From contig CAYPXR010000093.1 in NCBI GenBank assembly GCA_964414585.1, positions 10,570 to 74,569 on the forward strand: a stretch of DNA of 64,000 nt, given 5' to 3'. The DNA is from DATEMU01 sp964414585 (GTDB taxonomy: Bacteria; Planctomycetota; Phycisphaerae; UBA1845; UTPLA1). Position 1 is the stretch's first letter. Each line of letters begins with the position of its first letter. The notes under the pieces were generated by a model. The model was not told where the DNA came from. It worked only from the letters and a program-made list of their open reading frames with translations, and did no database searches. Both the position numbers and the translations under genes were made by a program. Shown in pieces: positions 53,095 through 61,302 of this stretch.

Positions 53095-54159
53095 CTACTT
53101 CCCAAACTCCTCCGGATCCTTCGCAAAGGCCCGGGCGGTCTCCATCGTGATTTTGCCTTCGAGCAGCAGCCGCTTGAGGTCCGCGTCGAGCGACCACATG
53201 CCCTCGCGCCGGCCGCTTTGGATCGCGGTGTCCAGGCTCTCGATCTTGCCGACGCGGATGGCGCTGCGCACGCCGAAGCTTGCGGACATCACCTCCATCG
53301 CCAGGACCCGTCGCCCGCCGGCGTCCGTGGGTAGCAGATGCTGCGCAATGACGTAGCGCAGGCTCATGGAAAGCTGCGTTCGGATGTCGTCGTGCTGCTC
53401 CGACGGGAACAAATCGATGAGCCGGGTGACCGCCCCCTTGGCGTCCGGCGTGTGCAGCGTCGCGAAAATCAGATGCCCCGTCTCCGCCGCGGAAAGCGCG
53501 AGTTGCGCCGTCTCTCGGTCGCGAATCTCTCCGACGAGCAGAACGTCCGGATCCTGTCGCAGCCCATAGCGCAGACCGTCGTAAAAGCTGGCCACGTCCG
53601 CGCCGACTTCGCGCTGCGTGACGAGACTGCCGGGGGAGGGAGGGTAGAGATATTCGATCGGCTCCTCGATGGTGATGATCCGCGACCCGCCGCGCGAATT
53701 GAGCAGTTGTATGAGCGCGGCGATGCTCGTCGTCTTCCCGCTGCCGGTGATGCCGGTCACCAGGACCAGCCCACTGGTCAGCGCCGCGATCCGCTCGGCC
53801 AGTTCGGCGGGAATGCCCAAGGCGGCCGGCGAAGGAATCTCGCTGGGAATCGCGCGGATACAGGCCCCGGCCTCGCCCCGCGCGAAAAAGACGTTGACGC
53901 GAAAGCGATGCGCCGCCGGACCTTCGCCGACCTGAAGGGCGAAATCAAGATCGGTCCCCGCGCTCAATCGCGCCTTGACCTCCGCCGGGGCCACGGCGCC
54001 GATCAGCGGCAACACGCCGCCCTCGCCAATCGCCCCGCCCTCCGCGGCCGACAGCACGCCGTGAATCCGGTACATCGGCGGATTCCCCGCGACCAGGTGC
54101 AGGTCCGACGCCTGCCGGGTGTGCATGTCGGTGAGGAGGTTTTTGAGATCAGTCGTCAT
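53095..54159 (-). CDS. pilT: PilT-type twitching motility ATPase (second copy)
   Basis: 354 aa. ASDLHLVAGNPPMYRIHG at residues 17-34, Walker A GITGSGKTT near 138, Asp box IITIEEPIEYLY, Walker B DVLLVGEIRDRETAQLALSA, His box GHLIFATLHTPDA. The C-terminal AIRVGKIESLDTAIQSGRRE with SLDADLKRLLLEGKI is like PilT. Closer to canonical PilT than the gene at 2715; the two may be a PilT/PilU pair (inference). Confidence 0.9.
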   Translation of the reverse strand: MTTDLKNLLTDMHTRQASDLHLVAGNPPMYRIHGVLSAAEGGAIGEGGVLPLIGAVAPAEVKARLSAGTDLDFALQVGEGPAAHRFRVNVFFARGEAGACIRAIPSEIPSPAALGIPAELAERIAALTSGLVLVTGITGSGKTTSIAALIQLLNSRGGSRIITIEEPIEYLYPPSPGSLVTQREVGADVASFYDGLRYGLRQDPDVLLVGEIRDRETAQLALSAAETGHLIFATLHTPDAKGAVTRLIDLFPSEQHDDIRTQLSMSLRYVIAQHLLPTDAGGRRVLAMEVMSASFGVRSAIRVGKIESLDTAIQSGRREGMWSLDADLKRLLLEGKITMETARAFAKDPEEFGK

Positions 54160-54327
54160 TTTGAGGCTGTTCGGTACTGATACACGCGATATTAGCCGCT
54201 GGTTGCGGGTGCGTCATGGCGTCGCGGGTCCGGTCCGGACGATAGAAATTTAGGCAGTTGACCTGAAAAAATAGGGATGTCTGGCTTGCGTTGGGCTAAA
54301 TGTTAGGTTATAGTTAGGAGTAATACC

Positions 54328-55110
54328 ATGGCGGTTGATTCTTCCATCGAGTGGACCGAGGCAACGTGGAACCCGGTCACGGGTTGCACGAAGATCAGCC
54401 CCGGCTGTAAGCACTGCTACGCCGAGCGGATGGCGGAGCGGCTCAAGGCGATGGGCGTGCCGCAATATCGCAACGGCTTTGATCTGACGCTACAGCCCGA
54501 CGCGTTGGATATTCCGCTCAAATGGAAGCGACCTCGATTGATTTTCGTTAATTCGATGAGCGATTTGTTCCACAAAGATGTTCCACTCGAGTTCATCCAA
54601 CGCGTTTTCGAGGTCATGGAGAAAGCGTCGCAACATCAATTTCAGGTTCTTACAAAGCGGCCGGAGATCGCTCTGCAATACGCCGAACATCTCCCATGGC
54701 CGACGAACGTCTGGTTGGGAACAAGTATTGAAAGCGCGTTGTATGTTCATCGCGTCGAAACGCTCCGCGCGATACCGGCGAAGATACGGTTTCTTTCCGT
54801 CGAGCCTCTGTTGGGGCCGATTCCTCAGTTGCCGTTGGAAGAAATTCAGTGGGTCATCGTCGGCGGCGAATCGGGACCGGGCGCAAGACCGATGGAAAAG
54901 GAGTGGGTGACACAGATTCGTGATCGCTGCATCGATCATGATGTACCGTTTTTCTTCAAGCAATGGGGCGGGGTAAACAAGAAAAAAACAGGTAGAATTG
55001 TAGGGGGCCGGACATGGGATCAACTACCTAGGTATCCAAGGATTTCGGAGGCATACCTTGGCGAGATTCGAATTACCAAACCCGATGGACGACGGATTGC
55101 TTACGCCTGA
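54328..55110 (+). CDS. DUF5131 / phage Gp37-Gp68-like three-Cys-motif protein
   Basis: 260 aa; ribosome binding site AGGAG. Cys20, Cys27 and Cys30 in TGCTKISPGCKHCYAERM give the CX6CX2C arrangement, a non-canonical radical-SAM-like cluster motif. The rest (RLIFVNSMSDLFHKDVPLEF, NVWLGTSIES, RFLSVEPLLGPI, VIVGGESGPGARPM, FFFKQWGG) matches the Gp37/Gp68 family. It overlaps the next gene by 53 bp. Its composition is lower in GC than the housekeeping genes around. Confidence 0.88.
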   Translation: MAVDSSIEWTEATWNPVTGCTKISPGCKHCYAERMAERLKAMGVPQYRNGFDLTLQPDALDIPLKWKRPRLIFVNSMSDLFHKDVPLEFIQRVFEVMEKASQHQFQVLTKRPEIALQYAEHLPWPTNVWLGTSIESALYVHRVETLRAIPAKIRFLSVEPLLGPIPQLPLEEIQWVIVGGESGPGARPMEKEWVTQIRDRCIDHDVPFFFKQWGGVNKKKTGRIVGGRTWDQLPRYPRISEAYLGEIRITKPDGRRIAYA

Positions 55111-55909
55111 AGTCGGTGAGCACTCCTTCAACAAGCACTATTTTCTCGCTCGGTACATCTATGCCTTCACTACGGGCATGAAAAATGCTCTGAAAGGCGG
55201 AAAGTGGAGTGGCCTGCATTACATCGATCTATTCGCTGGAGCAGGCTTGGAGCGACTTCGCGATTCAAAACAACTGAGCTGGGGGTCACCCTTGATTGCT
55301 GCACAGTCGCAAATTTCATTTCAAGGCTTGTACTTCTGTGAAATCGATCAAGACAAGATCGATGCGCTTAGGAAGAGACTTGCACCTTTTGAACATCGTG
55401 CTGACATTCATGTTGTTCTTGGAGATGCGAACGAAAAGGTCGGGGAGCTTATTCAGAAGATTCCCGCTCGAAGTTTGTCCCTCGCGTTTTTAGATCCGTA
55501 TGGGTTGCATCTCGATTATGAAACGCTGGTCGTATTGGCGAAAAGCAGATGTGATTTGATAATTTTTTTCCCTGACAGGGTAGATGTTCTGCGAAATTGG
55601 AAACTAAATTACCGGGATGATCCAGCCTCGAATCTCGATAGGGTGCTTGGTCCCTCAGCTAACTGGAGATCAATTTTCGACAAGCAGCCAGCATCTCGAT
55701 GGGCTCATGAACTTCGAGAGCTTTATGTTCGGCAAATCAAGGCACTCGGCTATGAGTGTTTCGAGTATGAGAGGATCATGGCGAAAGGGGTACCAATTTA
55801 CCAACTGATTTTTTGCTCCAAACATAAGCTCGGTGGGAGATATTGGCGCGGCGTTTCCAAGAAAAAGCCAGGCCAGCAAGACACTTTTGATTTCGGTAGT
55901 CCTGATTGA
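55058..55909 (+). CDS. tcmP: Three-Cys-motif partner protein TcmP
   Basis: 283 aa from TTG 55058 with GGAGG six bases upstream; ATG 55088 is another option. NKHYFLARYIYAFTTGMKNA, YIDLFAGAGL, WGSPLIAAQ and YFCEIDQDKIDALRKRL form a Rossmann methyltransferase-like start. SLAFLDPYGLHLDYETLVVL follows. This is the partner family of the preceding three-Cys protein, and the overlap shows coupling. Role unknown; the pair is often found in mobile, defence-like settings (established as a family pairing, function inferred). Confidence 0.85.
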   Translation: MARFELPNPMDDGLLTPEVGEHSFNKHYFLARYIYAFTTGMKNALKGGKWSGLHYIDLFAGAGLERLRDSKQLSWGSPLIAAQSQISFQGLYFCEIDQDKIDALRKRLAPFEHRADIHVVLGDANEKVGELIQKIPARSLSLAFLDPYGLHLDYETLVVLAKSRCDLIIFFPDRVDVLRNWKLNYRDDPASNLDRVLGPSANWRSIFDKQPASRWAHELRELYVRQIKALGYECFEYERIMAKGVPIYQLIFCSKHKLGGRYWRGVSKKKPGQQDTFDFGSPD

Positions 55910-55925
55910 ATCTCGGAATGCCGGC

Positions 55926-57179
55926 CTAGAGCTTGTGCATCTTCTCAATCAAAATCCGCGCCGTCTCCGGTCGCATGATCCGGGCGTCGGGCTCTTTTCC
56001 GGCGATGAGTTGCTCGCGAATCTCCCGGCCGCTGATGGAGACCGGCTTCTCGTCGGGGTGCTTCTCCACCAGATCAACGCGGCCGACGGACTCGTAATAC
56101 GCCGCGAAGCCGACTTTGACCGGCTTGATGGCCAGATGCCCCGGCAGGCTGTCAAAAATTCGTTGAGCCGCGAGGCCGTCCCAGATGTCCTTGCCGTCGT
56201 CGTAGGGCGCGTCGGCGTGTTTGCGGCCGATGATGATGTCGGTGAAGCCGAAGTTCTGGCGATAGACGCCGTGCATGACCGCCTCCTTGGGGCCGGCGTA
56301 GAACATCTTGATGTCCAGGCCGAGCAGGAGCACGCGATCGTGCAGCGTGTACTTCTTCGACTTCCACAGCGACTCGTCGGAGTCGCCCTGGCCGAGCGCA
56401 TTCTGGTCGATCAACGCCTTGTAGGTGCGCATCCGCGTTGCCGCGTCCACGTCGTCGGACTTCGTCTCGCCGATGAGCGGGTTCAGCACCGCTCCGGCCG
56501 TGTCGCACGTCCGGCAAAGCGTCTCCAACCCATAGACCAGCGCGTACTCGTGCGCCCGGTGCAGCGGGTTTCGCGTCTGAAAGGCAACGACGCGCGACCA
56601 CCCTTTCTCCGCGAAGAGCTTCCGCGTTTCGGTCGGCCGCAGGACATATTGCCCATATTCCGGGTGCTTCGGCTGCGGCAGCACTTCGACCTCGCCGCCC
56701 AGCAGCATCTCGCGCGAGTCGTTCATCGTCATCTTCCCGCCGGGATGGTCCGTCCGCTCGGTCTGATAGACGCCCTTGATGTACTTCGCCTTGTCGTAGG
56801 GGAAGATGTCGTTGATCTTGAGCGTGCCGACCGTCTTGCCCGCCGTGTTCGTCAACCGTACTGACTGCCCGGCCTTAAGCGACTTCGCCTGATCGGCCGC
56901 GACCGGGAACGAAATCGGGATCGTCCACGCATAGGCCTTGCCGTTGTGCTGGAGCACGCCTTCATCGAGACTGCGATGCCACTGTTCCTTGTTCATCGGC
57001 CCGGTCAGCGGGCTTAAGCCGCCGTCGCCGAAGCGATACAAGCTCGACAGATCGGCGTCATCGATGACGATGGCCGGCAGCGCCGCCGCCTGCTTTTCAA
57101 ATTCGTTGACGCGATCGGCCTTGACCGTGCGATCGACCGGTGCGGAGAGTCCGCCGTGAACGGGAACAAGATCAGCCAT
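55926..57179 (-). CDS. sat: Sulfate adenylyltransferase (ATP sulfurylase)
   Basis: 417 aa from ATG 57179, preceded by GAGGTG; the frame is open to 57479, but the upstream 100 codons are not family-like. Catalyses ATP + sulfate to APS + PPi. N-terminal PUA-like domain with LSPLTGPMNKEQWHRSLDEG; active-site FQTRNPLHRAHEYALVYGLE (QxRNPxHxxH) and IIGRKHADAPYD. Single-subunit, dissimilatory/fungal-type enzyme without APS kinase. No sulfate-reduction neighbours, so assimilation or PAPS supply cannot be decided. Confidence 0.94.
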   Translation of the reverse strand: MADLVPVHGGLSAPVDRTVKADRVNEFEKQAAALPAIVIDDADLSSLYRFGDGGLSPLTGPMNKEQWHRSLDEGVLQHNGKAYAWTIPISFPVAADQAKSLKAGQSVRLTNTAGKTVGTLKINDIFPYDKAKYIKGVYQTERTDHPGGKMTMNDSREMLLGGEVEVLPQPKHPEYGQYVLRPTETRKLFAEKGWSRVVAFQTRNPLHRAHEYALVYGLETLCRTCDTAGAVLNPLIGETKSDDVDAATRMRTYKALIDQNALGQGDSDESLWKSKKYTLHDRVLLLGLDIKMFYAGPKEAVMHGVYRQNFGFTDIIIGRKHADAPYDDGKDIWDGLAAQRIFDSLPGHLAIKPVKVGFAAYYESVGRVDLVEKHPDEKPVSISGREIREQLIAGKEPDARIMRPETARILIEKMHKL

Positions 57180-57393
57180 GGAACTTTCACCTCTCGTGTA
57201 GGACGGGCACAGCCCGCCGTGATTAACAGGGGGGAACAACGCCCCGGAGATTTTCCATGATAGAGCGTCGGCGATCCGCATACAACCGCTTCCGCTGCTT
57301 GACCCATCCCCATCCGCCGATAATAATTGTGACGCTGCTCTCGCATCTTTCGGCACGGCTCTGGCGCGGTCGGCCGGCGACGTGGAGGAATCC

Positions 57394-58518
57394 GTGACGA
57401 CGACGAATGCGAACTCCATGACGATCGCGGCGCTCGATTCCTCAACGGCCCTGCCCCGGCCTTTGTGGGACACCCTCACCTTTCGAAACTGGATGCGAAC
57501 GCTCGGCTGGACGCTCGCGGCCGTCGCCGTCTGCGGTTTGTTCTATATTTTTGACAAGTACCAGGGCTTCTTCGAGTTTGCCCATCGCCGCGATGCTGAT
57601 TTTCGCATGTTCAAGAGCCCGTCCGAGTTGCCGATGCGCATCTTCGGTCTGCCGCATTTCATCATCGCCACCATGTTCGCCTGCTCGTCGCGGCGGATGC
57701 AGGCGACGAAGAACAAGCTGATCTTCGGCGGGCTCTTCCTGATCGGGGCGGCCTTCTGCATCGGTTTCTACAAGATGGGGGCGCACGCCAATCCCCTCGC
57801 GATCATCTGCTTTTACTTCTACTTTCTGATCCACGGCCTCCGCGACGACGCTTTTTTCTACAAGGCCTACGGCGATATGCCCGCCGAGGCGATGCGAACG
57901 CACGAACGGATCATGATCGTCCTACAGCTTCTCATGCTGGGCCTGCTCTTTTCCCTGATCTGGCCGACCTACATTCAAATGGGCGACCTGAACTATCGGC
58001 GCGCGAATCCGATCCTGGATAATTTCTTCCCGGCGAACTGGCCCTTCACGAAGCGCCTCGCGTCGATGTTTTTGCCGATGCTCGCCATCGCGATCGTCGC
58101 CCTGTCGCGGATCGCCCGCCAATTCCCCGATGGTCTCGCCGGTCTTTGGAGAGTCCATCGCCCCATCCTCGCGGTCTATTGCATCTCCCTCTCCGTCATC
58201 CTCATCGCGCTCGTCGGCGGCGCGTGGACCTTCAACATCGTCGTCCTCGGTCACTTTGTGGGATGGTATTTCTTCGCCCTCTACCTGATCAACAAGCACC
58301 CGCCGAAGGAGCCTCCGAAGTCCTGGTTCGCCTGGATGCGGACGACCCGCAAGGGCTTCATGACACTGCACCTCGGCCTCGCCGCCGTCGTCACCGTGCT
58401 CATCGCCGTCAGCGTCTACAGCTTCGGCAAGGACGGCCTCCTCGAAGACATTGTCGGGTCCAAGAGCTTTTACTACTGGACCGTCATGCACGTCACGCTG
58501 AGCTTCCTGCCGAGATAA
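57394..58518 (+). CDS. Multi-pass membrane protein of unknown family
   Basis: 374 aa from GTG 57394 (GGAGG five bases upstream). About eight to nine hydrophobic segments, e.g. LGWTLAAVAVCGLFYIF, FGGLFLIGAAFCIGFYKMG, AIICFYFYFLIHGLRDDAFF, RIMIVLQLLMLGLLFSLIW, VILIALVGGAWTFNIVVL. His residues in LPHFIIATMF, FLIHGLRD, GHFVGWYFF and VMHVTLSF are suggestive of a metal-binding integral enzyme, but I recognise no family. It precedes aroB by about 60 bp. Confidence 0.75.
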   Translation: MTTTNANSMTIAALDSSTALPRPLWDTLTFRNWMRTLGWTLAAVAVCGLFYIFDKYQGFFEFAHRRDADFRMFKSPSELPMRIFGLPHFIIATMFACSSRRMQATKNKLIFGGLFLIGAAFCIGFYKMGAHANPLAIICFYFYFLIHGLRDDAFFYKAYGDMPAEAMRTHERIMIVLQLLMLGLLFSLIWPTYIQMGDLNYRRANPILDNFFPANWPFTKRLASMFLPMLAIAIVALSRIARQFPDGLAGLWRVHRPILAVYCISLSVILIALVGGAWTFNIVVLGHFVGWYFFALYLINKHPPKEPPKSWFAWMRTTRKGFMTLHLGLAAVVTVLIAVSVYSFGKDGLLEDIVGSKSFYYWTVMHVTLSFLPR

Positions 58519-58581
58519 CGGCGCCGGTCTTTCGCGCTCGCGCCCTTTCCCACGTCAATGCTCGTCCCCTATCATGGCCCC

Positions 58582-59706
58582 ATGGCCGACGAGAGCATCC
58601 GAGTTCAAACCGTCCGCGTCGATCTGCCGGGCCGCGCGTATTCCGTTCAGATCGGCCCGAGCCTGCTTTCATCGCTCGGCGCGCTCTTGCAAAGCCGCTG
58701 CCGCGCGACAAAAGCGACGATCGTCACCGACAACGGCGTCGGCCCGCTCTACCTCGACAAGGCCTGCGAGGGTTTGCGCGCGGCGAATATCGAACCGCGG
58801 ACAATCACCGTTCCCGCGGGCGAATCCTCGAAATCGCTGGACCAGCTCTCGGCCGTCTACGACCAGCTCGCAGCTAATCATCACGGTCGCGACGAACCGA
58901 TCATCGCCCTCGGTGGCGGCGTCGTCGGGGATCTAACAGGCTTGGCGGCGGCGACATGGCTGCGCGGCGTGGCCTTCGTGCAATGCCCCACGACGCTCGA
59001 AGCCGATATCGATGCCTCCATCGGCGGCAAGTCCGCCGTCAATCATCCGGCCGGCAAGAATCTGATCGGCGCCTTTCACCAGCCGCTGCTCGTCTGCATC
59101 GACATCGATTGCCTGGCCTCGTTACCGGCGCGCGACCTGACGGCCGGGCTCGCCGAATCCGTCAAACACGCCGTGATTCTCGATCCCGAACTCTTCGATT
59201 GGCACTGTCACGTCGCCCCGAAGATTCTCGGCCGCGAGCCGCAAACGCTCTGCGATCTGATCCGCCGCAACTGCGCGCTCAAGGCGGCTATCGTCGTCGC
59301 CGATGAGCGAGAGTTGGAAGGCGCCGGTATCGGACGCGCAGTCCTCAACTTCGGCCACACCATCGGCCACGCCCTGGAAGCGATGTCCGGATTCGACCTT
59401 CGTCATGGCGAAGCCGTCGCCCTGGGCATGGTCGGAGAGATGGAACTCGCCGTCCGAAAATGCGGCTTCGACGACGCCATCCGCGGCCGAGTGGAACGTC
59501 TACTGAAGAATCTCGGCCTGCGGGTCCGCCTGGATCGCCCGCCCGATCTATCGGACCTCCTCGCGCGCATGGGAATGGACAAAAAGGCCCGAGGCGGCAC
59601 GGTCCGCTTCATCGTGCCCCGGTCGCTCGGCCAGGCGCAATGGATCGAAAATGTGGACGAGGCCGATATGGCTCTGGCCATCGCGCGGCTGACGTCGGCC
59701 TCATAA
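58582..59706 (+). CDS. aroB: 3-dehydroquinate synthase
   Basis: 374 aa from ATG 58582 (ATG 58558 gives 8 more residues). Converts DAHP to 3-dehydroquinate using NAD and a metal. GGGVVGDLTGLAAATWLRGV, TTLEADIDASIGGKSAVNHP, GKNLIGAFHQP are canonical. Metal ligands are in the Glu of AGLAESVKHAV, and His in LNFGHTIGHALE and FDLRHGEAVALGM. The C-terminus ends with LGQAQWIENV, a usual region. Confidence 0.95.
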   Translation: MADESIRVQTVRVDLPGRAYSVQIGPSLLSSLGALLQSRCRATKATIVTDNGVGPLYLDKACEGLRAANIEPRTITVPAGESSKSLDQLSAVYDQLAANHHGRDEPIIALGGGVVGDLTGLAAATWLRGVAFVQCPTTLEADIDASIGGKSAVNHPAGKNLIGAFHQPLLVCIDIDCLASLPARDLTAGLAESVKHAVILDPELFDWHCHVAPKILGREPQTLCDLIRRNCALKAAIVVADERELEGAGIGRAVLNFGHTIGHALEAMSGFDLRHGEAVALGMVGEMELAVRKCGFDDAIRGRVERLLKNLGLRVRLDRPPDLSDLLARMGMDKKARGGTVRFIVPRSLGQAQWIENVDEADMALAIARLTSAS

Positions 59707-60123
59707 TTCCCGTCATGGGCGATGCATTTCGTTTCAACATCGCCGGCCACCGTTGCAGGGATGATCGCCGCGCATCGTCACACGCAAGCCCATAATCGCC
59801 GCGCCGGCGAATCCCAATCGGCCGCTTAATCGGACGGCGGCTCCCGTGCCGCATGACCGCCCATGGCCGCGATGACTTTCAATTCATCGGCGGCGCATTC
59901 TTTCTCATCCGCACAGTCCGCACGGTTTCACATCGCCGCGTTGGCGCAACTCAGCGCCGTCTTTTATCGACCAAACATTCTCTGGCACGACCCAGACCTC
60001 CCGAGGCGCGCACCTTGCCTAATTTCACTCTCATACACGACAGCCCGCAGGTTCACGCCGGTGTTCGACGCGAACCTATGGGCTGGGCGACGGGGGACGA
60101 GAGGCTTTAACGCAGGGGGCAGA
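59707..60123. other. 417-bp region without a convincing gene
   Basis: Several open frames cross it, but none with protein-like sequence or a ribosome binding site. No repeat, RNA or clear promoter is seen. It should contain the promoter of the exported protein at 60124. Confidence 0.45.
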
Positions 60124-60762
60124 ATGATGAACAAGGCGAAGACATTCGGAGCACTCATGATCATGTTGGCGACCGCCACGGGCGCACGAGCTTCCGTGGC
60201 GACCTTTACCTCGCTGGGTCATGAAGACACGGTGAGCTTCAAACATAATGGTTCGACGATGACAGTGCCGGCCGGGGAGATTCTCATCAACTTCAACAGC
60301 CAGGACCTGACCGCTTATTGCGTGGATCTGGACCACACGCTCAAGGGCATGTGGAACGCGGATATTGCTCCCGTGACCGACGTCAACGGCGGCAAGGCCG
60401 TCGCCTTCCTCTACGACACCTTCCATGGCGGCGTGGTCAACGACATTCAGGCGGCGGCCCTCCAGGTCGCCATCTGGGAAGTCGTCGACGACTTCGGCGG
60501 CATGCTCAATCTCACCAGCGGAAACTTCAGGCTCCTGACCACGGGGGACATCCTGACGACGGCGCAATCCTACCTGGCGGCTTTGCCGGTGGACGTCACC
60601 GGTTACATGACCTCGTCCTACCTCGTCAAGAGCGGCGACGCTCCGAGGAGCCAGAACCTGATCGTTCCCGAGCCCGCGGTCGTCGCGCTGTTGACCGTCC
60701 TGGCTCCACTGCTCCTTGTGAAGGGGCGATCGAAAAGAATTACCAACGCCTGGGCCGCGTGA
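60124..60762 (+). CDS. Exported protein with thioester-like region and VPEP sorting tail
   Basis: 212 aa from ATG 60124 (GGGGGCAG upstream). Signal (TFGALMIMLATATGARA). The middle (LTAYCVDLDHTLKGMWNADI, NDIQAAALQVAIWEVVDDFG) has the Cys...ALQxAIW pattern seen in PEP-CTERM-linked thioester-type proteins. The C-terminus VPEPAVVALLTVLAPLLLVK, then GRSKR is PEP-CTERM-like: VPEP, a hydrophobic helix, basic end. Sorting by an exosortase is the expected fate. Confidence 0.75.
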   Translation: MMNKAKTFGALMIMLATATGARASVATFTSLGHEDTVSFKHNGSTMTVPAGEILINFNSQDLTAYCVDLDHTLKGMWNADIAPVTDVNGGKAVAFLYDTFHGGVVNDIQAAALQVAIWEVVDDFGGMLNLTSGNFRLLTTGDILTTAQSYLAALPVDVTGYMTSSYLVKSGDAPRSQNLIVPEPAVVALLTVLAPLLLVKGRSKRITNAWAA

Positions 60763-60904
60763 TCGACCCGGAGCGGAATACAAGACTCTTCTTCCTCACC
60801 ATCACCATCTCCTGCGACATCGGCAGCCGTCCCACCGCGGCTGCCGGTGCCGTTTTTACGGGAATGGTCAATGACGAATAGCGAATAGCGAATGAGGAAA
60901 TGAT

Positions 60905-61027
60905 CAGAGCAGCGACCGTAAGGGAGTGCCATGTGGTTCTCGACGCCAGGCATTTCGCCAGGATTGGAACGTGTCACTGATCGAGATGGGCACCCGTTCG
61001 CAATCACCGCGGCGCTCCCTTACGGTT
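60905..61027. repeat. Inverted REP-like pair
   Basis: ACCGTAAGGGAGTGCC at 60915-60930 and GGCGCTCCCTTACGGT at 61011-61026 are inverted copies with one mismatch; about 80 bp separate them. The CAGAGC...GACCGTAAGGGAG wording resembles repeats common in planctomycete genomes (recollection). Confidence 0.65.
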
Positions 61028-61191
61028 CCACCACAGCGGATCTTTGACGCAGCTCTGATCGGGCTGCCAACCGCCATCGCAGCATGTCAGACTGGCAGCG
61101 CCGGGCACTGCCGAGCGGTCGACTTGATTTCATTCCCGGCCTAACTTCCGTATACATAACAGGTTAAAAATAGGACATTTCTGGCTGTTCG

Positions 61192-61207
61192 TGGCACCGC
61201 CCTTGCT
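61192..61207 (+). promoter_or_regulatory. Candidate sigma-54 (-24/-12) promoter upstream of dnaK
   Basis: TGGCACCGCCCTTGCT: the consensus TGGCACG-N4-TTGCT with one mismatch; GG (61193-61194) and GC (61205-61206) are separated by exactly 10 bp. The start of transcription would be near 61218, about 85 nt before the dnaK ATG. Confidence 0.6.
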
Positions 61208-61302
61208 AAACAGTCGGGCGGTCGGGTCTGCGCGTTGCCTTAATCCCGGGGGAGTCGGCGGCGCGTACGACCCTTTAGGCGAAGAAACAAAGAGGTACAC
61301 CA

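Larger units (their letters stand above)
60763..61302. other. 540-bp region before dnaK
   Basis: Contains the inverted repeat pair at 60905-60930 and 61011-61027 and the sigma-54-type promoter at 61192-61207. Otherwise I see no gene. Confidence 0.6.
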
